From DATJGR01 sp963812255 (GTDB lineage: Bacteria; Pseudomonadota; Gammaproteobacteria; Pseudomonadales; Azotimanducaceae): a DNA stretch of 64,000 bases. The stretch spans positions 558,001 through 622,000 of the forward strand of contig CAWEUM010000005.1 in assembly GCA_963812255.1 (NCBI GenBank), written 5' to 3'. A program made the translations under genes and the position numbers. Positions 26,053-35,224 of the stretch are shown piece after piece. How positions within the stretch are numbered: position 1 is the stretch's first letter; the number at the start of each line of letters is the position of its first letter. The notes below the pieces were generated by a model. That model did no database searches, was not told the DNA's origin, and worked only from the letters and a program-made list of their open reading frames with translations.

Positions 26053-27015
26053 TCATCTGTGATCCCTAAGCCACCGTGACCTTCGAACAAGGCCAGCGAT
26101 CGGTACCCGGACCTTGGCATCCCACCAATACTCAAGTCGCTGCCGGCCGGTCAAGAATGCCAGCGCATTTGGTACGTATTGCGGGTCCACAAGATCCGGA
26201 ATGTCCACCAGCGACGTTCGAATTCGCTCCATCTCTTTGAGCTTTCCCAGTATCCGTTGTCGAAGTCGCATGGACATATCCTGCTTGAGTTCGTGCTGTC
26301 CCAGCCGAAGATGATGCTGAAAGCGTCTCAGTGCCGCGAACTCTGTAACCAGTTGCCGCGATGTCATCTGATCGTGTCCGCGCCGATAGTACGAAACGAC
26401 GTGCGCGACGTGGACCACCGGACCGAGACGGCCGAGGCGTGCAAAGAAGTCCTTGTCCTCGCCTCCGATGTTGTAATCAGGGTCGAACCAAGATATCCGC
26501 TCTGCGTCAGCGCGCCGGAACAGCGTAGTATGGTTCGTCGCCGGTACTCGCGGCCACATAACTGCGTCGTATCCGTCATCAAACACCCGATATTCGGCAG
26601 CAAGATTCGCACTGTGCCTGCCAACAACGTCCGCCAGGCGCTCGTCGGGGTCGATTACCTCAAGATCACCCACTGAAAACGCGCAATGCGGGTGCGCGTC
26701 GAGTGCCGCATAGAGCACCTCCAGCCGGTCCGGCGCCATCAGATCATCGTCATCCTGAAAGGCAATCAGTTCGCCCCTCGCGATCCTGCCGCCGGTCGTG
26801 CGCGCCAGCGCAACTCCAGCGTTCTCTTGATAGTGGTAGCGGATCCGCGAGAGATATGGCTTAACGATTTCGGCCGTGTTGTCTGTCGACCCGTCATCGA
26901 GCACAAGAATTTCCATCGGCTCGTAGGTCTGTCTCAGCACAGATGCAAGAGTCTCTGGCAGCCAGCTTGCGCGGTTGTGGCAGCAAATGACCACAGAGAT
27001 TAAGGGACGCGCCAT
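26053..27015 (-). CDS. Family 2 glycosyltransferase
   Basis: A 320-residue GT2 enzyme: ISVVICCHNRASWLPETLAS, EILVLDDGSTDNTAEIV, ARGELIAFQDDDDLMAPDRL and GGEDKDFFARLGRLGPVVHV. These segments match the damaged GT2 at 16550-17520 closely, so the pair are paralogues or two copies acquired separately. The frame continues upstream to 27186, but ATG 27015 begins the fold. No strong ribosome site is visible. The C-terminal third is arginine-rich and helical. It converges on the phosphatase-like gene. Confidence 0.86.
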   Translation of the reverse strand: MARPLISVVICCHNRASWLPETLASVLRQTYEPMEILVLDDGSTDNTAEIVKPYLSRIRYHYQENAGVALARTTGGRIARGELIAFQDDDDLMAPDRLEVLYAALDAHPHCAFSVGDLEVIDPDERLADVVGRHSANLAAEYRVFDDGYDAVMWPRVPATNHTTLFRRADAERISWFDPDYNIGGEDKDFFARLGRLGPVVHVAHVVSYYRRGHDQMTSRQLVTEFAALRRFQHHLRLGQHELKQDMSMRLRQRILGKLKEMERIRTSLVDIPDLVDPQYVPNALAFLTGRQRLEYWWDAKVRVPIAGLVRRSRWLRDHR

Positions 27016-27134
27016 AGTTTCATTTGTCACATTTGCTCTGAGTTTAAGACTTACGCCATCGAACCACGAGGCTACATCATCACCAATCGCGATCCGAGTA
27101 GAATGAAAGCCCGCGCAAAGCTTCGTGGATACGA

Positions 27135-28400
27135 GTGGGCTCTCAAAGCATTCCGCAATCGTCAGATCTTGACTATCCAACATCACTGTATGTCGTGGTT
27201 AACCAAGGGCTCAACGAACGCGTTCGCGCGCTCGCGTACCTGCAGTCACGTCAAACTCGGGTCACATTTGTCTCGCACAGGGACGCAGTCGTAGGTTCTG
27301 CAGAATGTGTTCAAGTCGATCCCTGGCCGAATCCGCTGGGCATATTGAGGTACGTTGGTTGCAACAGCCTCAAGAAACGGCTCGACGCCTTGGTCTATTT
27401 TCCTACCCGCGAGAAACTCTACACATTGCCTGCGGTGCGCTACCTAGCCGGTCGTGTAAGGACCGACCTAGCTGCAGGGCGGCGCGTAGTGGTACTAACC
27501 AGTCTCCCGGCCCACGCCGTGGCACTGGTAGGTATGAAACTGAAGTCTCGATATCCCCAGATTAGGTGGGTTGTTGATTGGCGAGATCTCTGGACCTACG
27601 ACGAGAGTTACTTCAACCGAGTTGCTCTTTGGCACCAAACGAGAGCACGGGCATTGGAGGCACAAATCGTCACGAGTTGCGATTTGAATGTGACAACCAA
27701 CACCCATGCAGCAGAAATACTGAGATCACTTCACCCTGAAGCGACGGAAAGGATCGAGGCTGTAACCCATCATTTCATGGCTAAGCGGGACGCCCTAGCG
27801 TCGAACGCAATCGCGACGATTCAGCCGGAGCAGCCGGTTCGGCTCGTCTACATGGGCGGTATGTTCAAATCCTCGAAAGTTCCGGGGAAGAAGCTACTCG
27901 AAGCGTTGCGTGAAGTTCGAGCACGGACTGACAACAAGATCGAACTGCATCTATTCGGGAGGCAAAGTTCGGAGTTCGAGACACTACGTCAAGATCACGT
28001 CGACTACGGATTGACGCTACACAACTATATTCCTCCAACCTCCGTCCTCGAAGAACTAAGGCGCTATGACCTCCTCGTACTCCTCCTGGGCAACTCACCG
28101 AACAGCAGGGTCGTTATGCATCAAAAGCTACCGGCTTATCTCTTGTCGGGCAAACCGATACTTGCGATTGTGCCCAGGGACTCTGCCGTCGCGCGTACCG
28201 TGGAAGAAACGGGTACGGGCTGGGTCATACCGTCAGACTCCGACTGGGCAATTGGCATTCAGCGCGTGGTCTCTCAAGTCAGAGCGGGACTAGACGTGCC
28301 TGTTCGGAATGACGACGCCATTGCGAAGTTCTCCTGGCAGCATGTGAGCGCGCACTGGCGCGCGGCGCTGGCACTGCCGGATGATGCCTGTGAACAGTAG
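27135..28400 (+). CDS. GT4-type glycosyltransferase
   Basis: A protein of about 421 residues with a GT-B layout. The N-terminal half has RRVVVLTSLPAHAVALVG and WVVDWRDLW, a motif of GT4 enzymes that follows the first Rossmann domain. The C-terminal half has RLVYMGGMFKSSKVPGKKLL, IELHLFGRQ and RVVMHQKLPAYLLSGKPILA. The GTG start at 27135 is the best in frame but the ribosome site is weak. Codon use is less GC-rich than in the first 26 kb, marking the start of the accessory stretch. An IS3 relic follows about 100 bases downstream. Confidence 0.75.
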   Translation: MGSQSIPQSSDLDYPTSLYVVVNQGLNERVRALAYLQSRQTRVTFVSHRDAVVGSAECVQVDPWPNPLGILRYVGCNSLKKRLDALVYFPTREKLYTLPAVRYLAGRVRTDLAAGRRVVVLTSLPAHAVALVGMKLKSRYPQIRWVVDWRDLWTYDESYFNRVALWHQTRARALEAQIVTSCDLNVTTNTHAAEILRSLHPEATERIEAVTHHFMAKRDALASNAIATIQPEQPVRLVYMGGMFKSSKVPGKKLLEALREVRARTDNKIELHLFGRQSSEFETLRQDHVDYGLTLHNYIPPTSVLEELRRYDLLVLLLGNSPNSRVVMHQKLPAYLLSGKPILAIVPRDSAVARTVEETGTGWVIPSDSDWAIGIQRVVSQVRAGLDVPVRNDDAIAKFSWQHVSAHWRAALALPDDACEQ

Positions 28401-28542
28401 CCGGTAGATTCCCGGACTCTTCCAACTTAAATCCCCAGATCCTCGTTCGCGTCCACGCAACGGAATGATCGGACTCCCTACTCGCTGGTCGCTGTGATAA
28501 TTGGACCAGCTGATAAGTTAGGGTTTCTCGGAGGAGGAGCCC

Positions 28543-28803
28543 ATGAGAAGCGATTTACCGAGGAGCAGATCGTACGGATATTGCAGGAATCGGAAGCTGG
28601 GATGTCGACGCGGGGTGTGCCGCAAGCATGGTATTGCGGAGCAAACGTTCTACCGGTGGAAGACGAAGTACGGCGGTATGGACGTGTCGGATGCAAAACG
28701 GTTGAAGGCACTCGAGCACGAGAACAACGAGCTGAAGAAGATCGTCGCCGACCTGACGCTGGACAATCGGATGTTGAGGGACGTGAACGCAAAAAAATTC
28801 TGA
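28543..28803 (+). pseudogene. IS3 orfA (helix-turn-helix protein), frameshifted
   Basis: The expected N-terminus KRFTEEQIVRILQESEAGMS is one frame away from the start codon at 28543, so a base is missing right after the ATG. A second shift near 28616 returns to the start frame, which then reads CRKHGIAEQTFYRWKTKYGG and a leucine-zipper stretch ending NAKKF. With the shifts repaired it is a normal 87-residue orfA with the HTH needed to bind the IS ends. Confidence 0.8.
28791..28797 (+). other. A7 slippery heptamer for -1 frameshifting
   Basis: Seven adenines sit at the end of orfA, just before its TGA at 28801. The orfB frame is -1 relative to orfA here, as expected for the programmed frameshift that makes the OrfAB transposase in IS3 elements. 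Confidence 0.65.
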
Positions 28804-29718
28804 GCCTTCCCGAGCGGCGGCGTTGCGCGACGTACCTGAAGGCCCATTACGACGTCAGCGAACGCCGCGCCTGCCAGGTGATCTCGTTGCAGCGGTCGAG
28901 TTATCGATACCGCGCACGCCGCGATCCGATTGATGCGACCCACCAGGAAGTCGTTCGGCTATCCGACCGATACGACTACTGGGGGTATCGGAAGATCCAC
29001 GACCTGATGCAGCGGGCCGAGATCGCAGTCGGACGCGAGCGGGTGCGACTGATCCGTCGTCGGGAAGGCTTAAAAGTCCGCCAGAAGCAGCATAAACGCA
29101 AGGTATTGGGCGCAGTACGCAGTGGGTGCATCGTGCCCAGCATCCGAACCATGTCTGGAGCTACGACTTCGTCATGGATCAGACGATCGATGGTCGGACG
29201 CTGAAGTGTCTGACCGTCGTCGATGAGTTCACGCGCCAAGGACTGGCAGTCGGTGTGCGCGGAGCATGACGGCGGTCGATGTCGTGCGCGTGCTGACAGA
29301 GTTGATGAAGAACCACGGTAGACCGGAATGTTTACGCAGCGACAATGGCCCGGAGTTCATTGCTAAGAGCGTCCAGCACTGGCTGTCGAAGCGTTCGGTG
29401 GGAACGCACTACATCGACCCAGGCAGTCCGTGGCAGAACGCTTACAACGAAAGCTTCAACAGTATCTTCCGAACGACCTGCCTGAACAGGTGGGCATTTG
29501 AGTCAGTCGTCGAGGCCAGAGCCGTCATCAGACAGTGGCTCGAGGAATACAACACAGTTCGCCCACACGGATCACTAGAGGGGCGTTCGCCTTCCCAATT
29601 CATTGAGGATTGGGAAGAGCACGCTCGAAAAACGACGAAACAGAGATTAATTGATGTGGAAAAGATGGGGGCGCCAGCCAGTCCGAAAGATCGAGCCCAA
29701 CAAGCTCCTGAACTTTGA
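28803..29718 (+). pseudogene. IS3 orfB (DDE transposase), frameshifted
   Basis: Three frames are needed to read the integrase core. The first has YLKAHYDVSERRACQVISLQ and YWGYRKIHDLMQ. A shift near 29105 leads to HPNHVWSYDFVMDQTIDGRT (first catalytic Asp). Another near 29262 leads to ECLRSDNGPEFIAKSVQHWL (second Asp) and WQNAYNESFNSIFRTTCLNR (Glu). All three DDE residues are recognisable, but the gene cannot make transposase as it stands. Confidence 0.85.
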
Positions 29719-30302
29719 GCGTATCCTCGCGAAAAAACACGCTCACTTCGTGTCCGAATCTCCGGGGTCAGCGACGGCGCTTTGACGATATTGCCGTTGT
29801 AGAGCTTCTTCGCCATTCCCCAAACGCCCGATGGCGCCAGCCGCTTTAATCGAGCCTTTAGGGACGATCGGACCATACAAATGCCAACCGATCCCTATAT
29901 TGCTGGTGGGTCGTCGAAGCGACGACATCGGCAGTCCAGGTGTCGGAACGATACAAGACATGGCGTCGACCTTCGATCCATCGGGGCGCCATGATCAGTT
30001 TGACGCCTCGCTTCGCGTCGCCGAGATTCGCCTGTGTGCGAAATGCCGGCGCGCATCGGAATCCGCTTTACCAACATGCGGCGCTTCGAAGCGCCGCGGT
30101 GTGCCCCCTCACGTCAAGGAGTTCAGACACCGACAATGCGCAGTCCGTTTCATCGTGACCGACAATTTCGAAATCATTCCAAAAATCGGTCACATTTCTT
30201 CCCGAATACACACGAATTCGGCAGTCGCATTCACCCGGCTCACATAGTTTCACGTTCCTGACCGCGCTCCATGTGAGAAACTGCTGCCGAAGGGAATCAT
30301 CA
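29719..30302. other. Mostly non-coding stretch with a gene fragment
   Basis: Between the IS relic and the next transferase. Apart from the minus-strand sulfotransferase-like fragment at its left side I see no supported gene. Frames of 60-140 codons exist on both strands, but their composition is not protein-like. Confidence 0.45.
29736..29876 (-). pseudogene. Possible sulfotransferase C-terminal fragment
   Basis: The minus strand reads GVWGMAKKLYNGNIVKAPSL then TPEIRTRSERVF, which resembles the C-terminal tail of bacterial sulfotransferases (a short helix, then L-P-E-R-L-like). It ends where the IS element begins, consistent with insertion into the gene. The match is short and from memory of the family. 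Confidence 0.35.
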
Positions 30303-31484
30303 ATGCAGCAACGTGGACGAATCATCTGGCTGGCACCGGATCGATTCGATGTAAAGCCGGACAAGAGCACTTGGCTCGAAATGGGCGGGTGTCTGCGCGA
30401 GCTCGGCTGGCAGGTCACTATTCTGAGCGGAAGCGAACAGCCCATTGACGACGCCGCCGATCGTTTCGATGGTCTGATCGAGTGGATTCCGGCAATCGAC
30501 GTACCATTTGTGTTTCGCGTGTCGTTGCTCCGAGGCATGGCGAAGTGGCTAAGTCACAACGTGCGGCCGACGGACGTGGTCGTCATGAACGAAGATGCGT
30601 TGTGGCTGGTGCCTCACCTGCGGCGCCTTGGTGTCGGATTCGTACACCTAGACTTCAGAACGCTGCCAGTGGATATCCACCGCTGGAAGCGACGTCTTGA
30701 CTGGATGCTGTTCTGGCGAATCGCGATCAAACGCTTCGGACGCAGCGTAGACGGATACTCGTTCATCACCGAACGTCTACGCGCCGAGGTAGAGGCTGAA
30801 TTTGCGCTTGGCGCTAAGGACTACGCGATCTGGCATTCGGGTGTGAACCTCAATAGGTTCTCAGCGCGACCAACGGTAGGACGGACAAATGACGACAAGT
30901 TTCGCCTCTTCTACCATGGATCAATCAGCCGCGCGCGCGGTCTGGGAACAGCAATCGAAGCAATCGCCATGGGTGGATTACCGCCAAATTTCGAGTTCGT
31001 GATCGTGGGCGACGGGCCGGAACGGAGTGACCTCGAACAGTATTCGCAAACACTTGGAGTGGCGCAGCAGGTCAAGTTTCGAGGCTTCGTGCCGTACGAA
31101 CGCGTAGTAGAGGAGATCGCACACGCGGACGTATGCATTTGTCCACTACCGGACCGGCTCGAATGGAACGTGTCCAGCCCGCTCAAAGTGTTCGAATACA
31201 TGGCGTGCGCAAAGCCGATGATTTTGACACCGATTCCGGCGCACAATGACGTCCTAGGTGACGCAGATTTCGTGGTCTGGACAACAGGGTTTAAGCCGAG
31301 CGATTTCCATGATGCGCTTCTCGAAGCATCTGATCGCATTGAGCAGATAACGACGGCGGCGGACACTGCACCCAAAGCAGTGAGGGAACGCCACGCGTGG
31401 CGTACGGAGGCCACCACCCTCGATCGCTATCTTCGCGGCAGATTCATCCGTCGGACAGCAAGTCGTGCAGGGGCAGGTACGTGA
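30303..31484 (+). CDS. Family 4 glycosyltransferase
   Basis: A 393-residue GT4 enzyme. It starts RIIWLAPDRFDVKPDKSTWL, has YSFITERLRAEVEAEFALGA before the linker, then FRLFYHGSISRARGLGTAIE, FEFVIVGDGPERSDLEQ and SSPLKVFEYMACAKPMILTP in the donor-binding half. ATG 30303 follows GAAGGGA. The stop overlaps the GTG of the polymerase-like gene (GTGA), so the two are coupled. The sugar specificity is unknown. Confidence 0.87.
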   Translation: MQQRGRIIWLAPDRFDVKPDKSTWLEMGGCLRELGWQVTILSGSEQPIDDAADRFDGLIEWIPAIDVPFVFRVSLLRGMAKWLSHNVRPTDVVVMNEDALWLVPHLRRLGVGFVHLDFRTLPVDIHRWKRRLDWMLFWRIAIKRFGRSVDGYSFITERLRAEVEAEFALGAKDYAIWHSGVNLNRFSARPTVGRTNDDKFRLFYHGSISRARGLGTAIEAIAMGGLPPNFEFVIVGDGPERSDLEQYSQTLGVAQQVKFRGFVPYERVVEEIAHADVCICPLPDRLEWNVSSPLKVFEYMACAKPMILTPIPAHNDVLGDADFVVWTTGFKPSDFHDALLEASDRIEQITTAADTAPKAVRERHAWRTEATTLDRYLRGRFIRRTASRAGAGT

Positions 31485-32930
31485 AGATACTGCTTCCCGG
31501 CAGCGTCCTTTTCGCGGTGTCGCTGTTCAACGTACTCAAGGACGAGATCCCGGTCTCCCCAGCCGAGCGCAGTACGTTCCGGATTTGGTTGTTGCTTTCG
31601 TTGGCAGCATCGTCGTTGCTCGTATCGTATTGCTGGGCCGCATCGGCTTATCCCATTACGCTATTGGCTGGTGTTTCTGGGATTCATGTACGTGGTTGTT
31701 TGCGGAAGCATCCTGAACGATCTGTCGCCCGACGTAGCGTTTGCTGGAATTCGATACTATTTCAGATACGTCCCACTGTTCATGCTGCCTTTCGCATTTG
31801 ACTATTCCGAGACCGATATCAAGCGACTGTTTGTTCTCCTGGTAGTTCTTGCACTCGTTCAAGTTCCGTTTGCATTTCGTCAACGCTTCTTCAAGTTCGC
31901 CAGCGATCTTTCAGGAGATATCGTAACGGGAACTATCGGATCATCCGGTGCCTTAGCTGTTCTCAGCGTTGCGCTCATTTTGGTCGTGCTCGCGTTCTAC
32001 CTTGATTCGAGGATCTCTCCGTCACGTGCTGGAACCCTCGGCTTGCTTTTTCTCGCACCCGCATCGCTTGCCGAGGTGAAAGTCGTACCTATCTTTTTCT
32101 TCATTGGTGCGCTGGGAGTTCTGCTCGCCAGACGCGACCGTCTTGGAACGTCGCGCATCATCGGTGCCGCGTGTGGCGCTGCTCTGCTGATTGGTTCCTT
32201 CGTTCTCGTCTATGACCTGTTGTACGCGAAGGCTCGCGGGGGCGACTACATGGCCTTAGTTGTTTCGAAAGATCGAGCACTTAAAAGCTACATGCTAAAG
32301 GGAATGGATGCGATGCCGTTCCGAACTATGGGAGACAAAAAAAACATAGTTGCGAAGCCTATTCGATACAAGACTGACGATCGGAGCGTCGGGCGGTTCG
32401 ACAGCCTGTGGATGCCATTCAGTTCATTGCTTCCATCCGAAATAGTGAAGTTGCTAACAGGGCTCGGAATTGGCAATACATTCAGCACATTCGGAGACGG
32501 CGCGCGGTTTCTGTTTGTGAGGGATGAACTGGGAGGGGGAATGACCACAATCACGCAGTTGACTTGGGAAACTGGGGTTCTCGGAGCGCTGTTCTTCGTT
32601 GCCACAGTTATATTGATCGGTGCCGACTCTCTAAAGCTATCGACACGAACAGACTTCATGGGAACGTTGGGGGCAGCGTGGGTTGGAGTAACCGTGGTGG
32701 TCGGCGCGGAACTCATCTATCACAATATTTTTGGTCGCCTCACACTTACATCGATTTTCTTTCTTATCTCAGGTGTGGTCGTTGCGAACAGGCGCCTGGC
32801 CGCAAATCGCAAGTCGAGCATTGATCGAGACGTTGCGCATGCCACATCCGCAATTCGTGGATCGCATGAACAGCCTCCTCGCGCCCTCGTGCGGCGACGC
32901 GGCCTCCACAGCGGGTTAATCAACAGTTAG
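31481..32930 (+). pseudogene. Wzy-like O-antigen/EPS polymerase with two frameshifts
   Basis: A membrane protein of about 480 residues split over three frames at its N-terminus. From GTG 31481 it reads KILLPGSVLFAVSLFNVLKD. After a missing base near 31565 it continues RAQYVPDLVVAFVGSIVVAR, and after another near 31650 IPLRYWLVFLGFMYVVVCGS. From there about 400 residues are intact with some ten hydrophobic helices and a large loop (about 32250-32520), the layout of Wzy polymerases and O-antigen ligases. Wzy joins repeat units on the periplasmic side. The last 15 bases overlap the convergent beta-helix gene. Confidence 0.75.
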
Positions 32931-34640
32931 TTGGTAGCGTGGCGACGACGCGCCATCCCCATCTATGGCGCCCATAGCCGGCTTTGTGTCATTTCTCGGT
33001 TCGCACATGGCATCAATGCTCGAACCATCTGTATCGAAGGTCGCGCAGGGATAACGAACAATCGCCGATTGAGCGTACTGAGTTAGGTCGCTAACTTCGA
33101 AGGCCAACGGAACCCCGGCACCGCGCGCTGGGGAATCCGTCCGAAGCGCGTAGTCAGACGCCTTTGGTGGCCCTGTGTATGTCTTCGCTGTGAAACCGCT
33201 CCCGACCACCAGCGGATTGCCGATTACATCGCCCGTTCCAGAGCATGCCGCCACGGGAGTCGAAAACCACAAGTTGTGGTCAGGGAAGAATTTGCCGCCA
33301 GACGATTTCGGCGAGGCGCACTGAGTCGCGGTGCCGTAGAAGATATTGTTCCGCATCAAGATTCCGCTACCTGCAAAGTTCGCAGAAGTGAGCCAGTGAA
33401 GGTCCACCGCTGTTTTGCTTTGGATGACGGTATTGTTGTAAATCCAGCCGCCGTACTTTAGGCCACTTGCAATTGATTGAGGTTCTCCCCCTACGGCGAT
33501 ACCTGTGCCGGTGCCCGAGATCATGTTTCCGCGTACGATAAAAGAAGTGAGCGGCACATGGATCTCGCGATCAAAATCCTCGACGAATACTTTGATTCCC
33601 GAGCCCGCTATCGACTCGTTGCCTGAGACATCCCCTCCATAGCAAATGTTGTATTCAATTGCTGTGTTGCCCGTATGCGCATAGATGCATGGACGCAACC
33701 CAAGATTGCCAATCCTGTTTCCTCGCACGATCACGTAGGGGCCGATGTAGTTGATTCCTTCGCCATTCATCCGCCGAACATCGTTGTTTTCGACGAGACC
33801 GTACAGCTTCAGAGTAGTCGATTCATCGCGGCGAATGCTCACGGAAGCCGGGTTCGGACCCGCGGGATCCTCAAACTCGACGAGACCACCACGGTCATAG
33901 AGATTCCCGAAAAGCAGAAAGTACTGAGCGTCCTGGATTACAACAGCACCACGATATGTCCGGTCAATATGAACGCGTTGGATCGTGACGTGCTGGTATC
34001 CAGGTTGCTGGTAGGAGATACGTGGAATGTTGACACCAACACCAGCGGAGTCCTTGATCTTCAGATCTTGGATGGTCACATAGCCGCCTTTGACCATTAC
34101 CATCCCATCATATTGGCTCGAAGGAACGGCAGCGTCCGTGTCATGCAGGCATGACTGCGCGCCGGAACAGGAGGCTACACTTGGATATGTTGTAGTCGTA
34201 TAGCTACCTCCAATCTCCGCCCGCGAACCCTTGGAGTAGACATAATCGCTTGCGGCGACCGTCGAATCATCGGGTTCTAGGACTTCCGGATTCTTTCCAT
34301 TTAGATAGTAGCTTCCAACTATCACTCGATCACTTGCCGAACCCGACCAATCGACGTCAAGTGTCTGACCTTTCCAGACGTCCCCTGCCTTGAAATAGAC
34401 GTCTGCTCCGACGGATTTGACACTGCTGTTGATTTTCGAAATCGTTCGCCAAGCCGTGGCGTCGGAAAGACCGTCATTTGAGTCGTTGCCGTCAGACCGA
34501 ACGTAATACACCTTCCCGGTCGGTGCTGCTGCCTGAGCCTCACAGCAGTGCAGGATCCAGCAACAGGCGGTGAGCAGATAGACAAAGGAGCGGGCGAGTC
34601 GCCGAATGTTACCTTTCGTCTCTTTGGTCAGTTGGCTCAT
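32916..34640 (-). CDS. Secreted right-handed parallel beta-helix protein
   Basis: A 574-residue exported protein. The signal peptide has the core SFVYLLTACCWILHCC and is likely cut after AQA. The mature part starts with the YYVRSDGNDSNDGLSDATAW signature common to beta-helix polysaccharide lyases and epimerases, then shows repeated short strands with N-I-G and G-N-R turns (IVRGNRIGNLG, FIVRGNMISGTGTGIAVGG, WIYNNTVIQSKTAV). ATG 34640 is used because it gives a compact signal. ATG 34685 and TTG 34706 (the latter with a better AGGGAG site) are alternatives. It may cleave, epimerise or bind the polysaccharide made by this locus. Confidence 0.82.
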   Translation of the reverse strand: MSQLTKETKGNIRRLARSFVYLLTACCWILHCCEAQAAAPTGKVYYVRSDGNDSNDGLSDATAWRTISKINSSVKSVGADVYFKAGDVWKGQTLDVDWSGSASDRVIVGSYYLNGKNPEVLEPDDSTVAASDYVYSKGSRAEIGGSYTTTTYPSVASCSGAQSCLHDTDAAVPSSQYDGMVMVKGGYVTIQDLKIKDSAGVGVNIPRISYQQPGYQHVTIQRVHIDRTYRGAVVIQDAQYFLLFGNLYDRGGLVEFEDPAGPNPASVSIRRDESTTLKLYGLVENNDVRRMNGEGINYIGPYVIVRGNRIGNLGLRPCIYAHTGNTAIEYNICYGGDVSGNESIAGSGIKVFVEDFDREIHVPLTSFIVRGNMISGTGTGIAVGGEPQSIASGLKYGGWIYNNTVIQSKTAVDLHWLTSANFAGSGILMRNNIFYGTATQCASPKSSGGKFFPDHNLWFSTPVAACSGTGDVIGNPLVVGSGFTAKTYTGPPKASDYALRTDSPARGAGVPLAFEVSDLTQYAQSAIVRYPCATFDTDGSSIDAMCEPRNDTKPAMGAIDGDGASSPRYQLTVD

Positions 34641-35224
34641 GATATCAACAAAAGCCGCTGGCCCAAAAAAACAAGTCGAGTCCATGATCTTTCGTCTACC
34701 AGTCAATTTAGCGGTCTCCCTTAGTCATTGCGCTTCTGCTTCCCGCAGCTCCCTCACCGTCACGCCCCTTATCGAATAGGCAATTCACGCACACCCCACT
34801 GATACAACGCGTGAAACTGCACGGATACCCTAAAGCATCGCTACGCGAATTCTGGCCGATCACACCGCGCGACTTTGTGAACCGTATCACTCAGATCACA
34901 CTCGATAGCGTGAAACGGGCCATCGTTGAACAAATCCGCTACAGACAATCTGTCCCACATGCGCCACTTCCCTTCACGCCACTTCCCTTCTACATAGTCT
35001 CCCATGCATATGACACACTCCGTCGCCAACGGACTCCACTGGGTCGGATCTAACCGACGAGTACGACATCGGCACTTTCTCACCAGTATCGGAACGCCAT
35101 CCGAGCCTACAAGTGGAGATTTGGCTGACAATGTGCGGAAGCAAAGGTTCGATGGGCCGTTTGAGCATGCGTCGATGTCGGGTGGGGCCTCCACAACTCG
35201 TGCGCCACGAAAGGGAGTTTAGGT
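34641..35224. other. Intergenic stretch between divergent genes
   Basis: About 580 bases upstream of both the beta-helix gene and the next GT4 gene, so it should contain their promoters. Apart from a 15-base tandem repeat at 34962-34991 I see no structure or gene here; short frames on both strands have no protein character. Confidence 0.5.
34962..34991. repeat. 15-base tandem repeat, two copies
   Basis: CGCCACTTCCCTTCA is followed directly by CGCCACTTCCCTTCT, identical at 14 of 15 positions. It is a simple local duplication in a non-coding region. Confidence 0.8.

Larger units (their letters stand above)
28494..29740 (+). mobile_element. Decayed IS3-family insertion sequence
   Basis: The orfA and orfB pieces of an IS3 transposase are present in order, with the A7 slippery site between them. 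At least four indels break the reading frames. I could not find matching terminal inverted repeats or a target duplication, so the limits are approximate and the right end may be missing. On the minus strand just to the right, a sulfotransferase-like fragment ends abruptly, so the element may have cut that gene. Confidence 0.8.
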
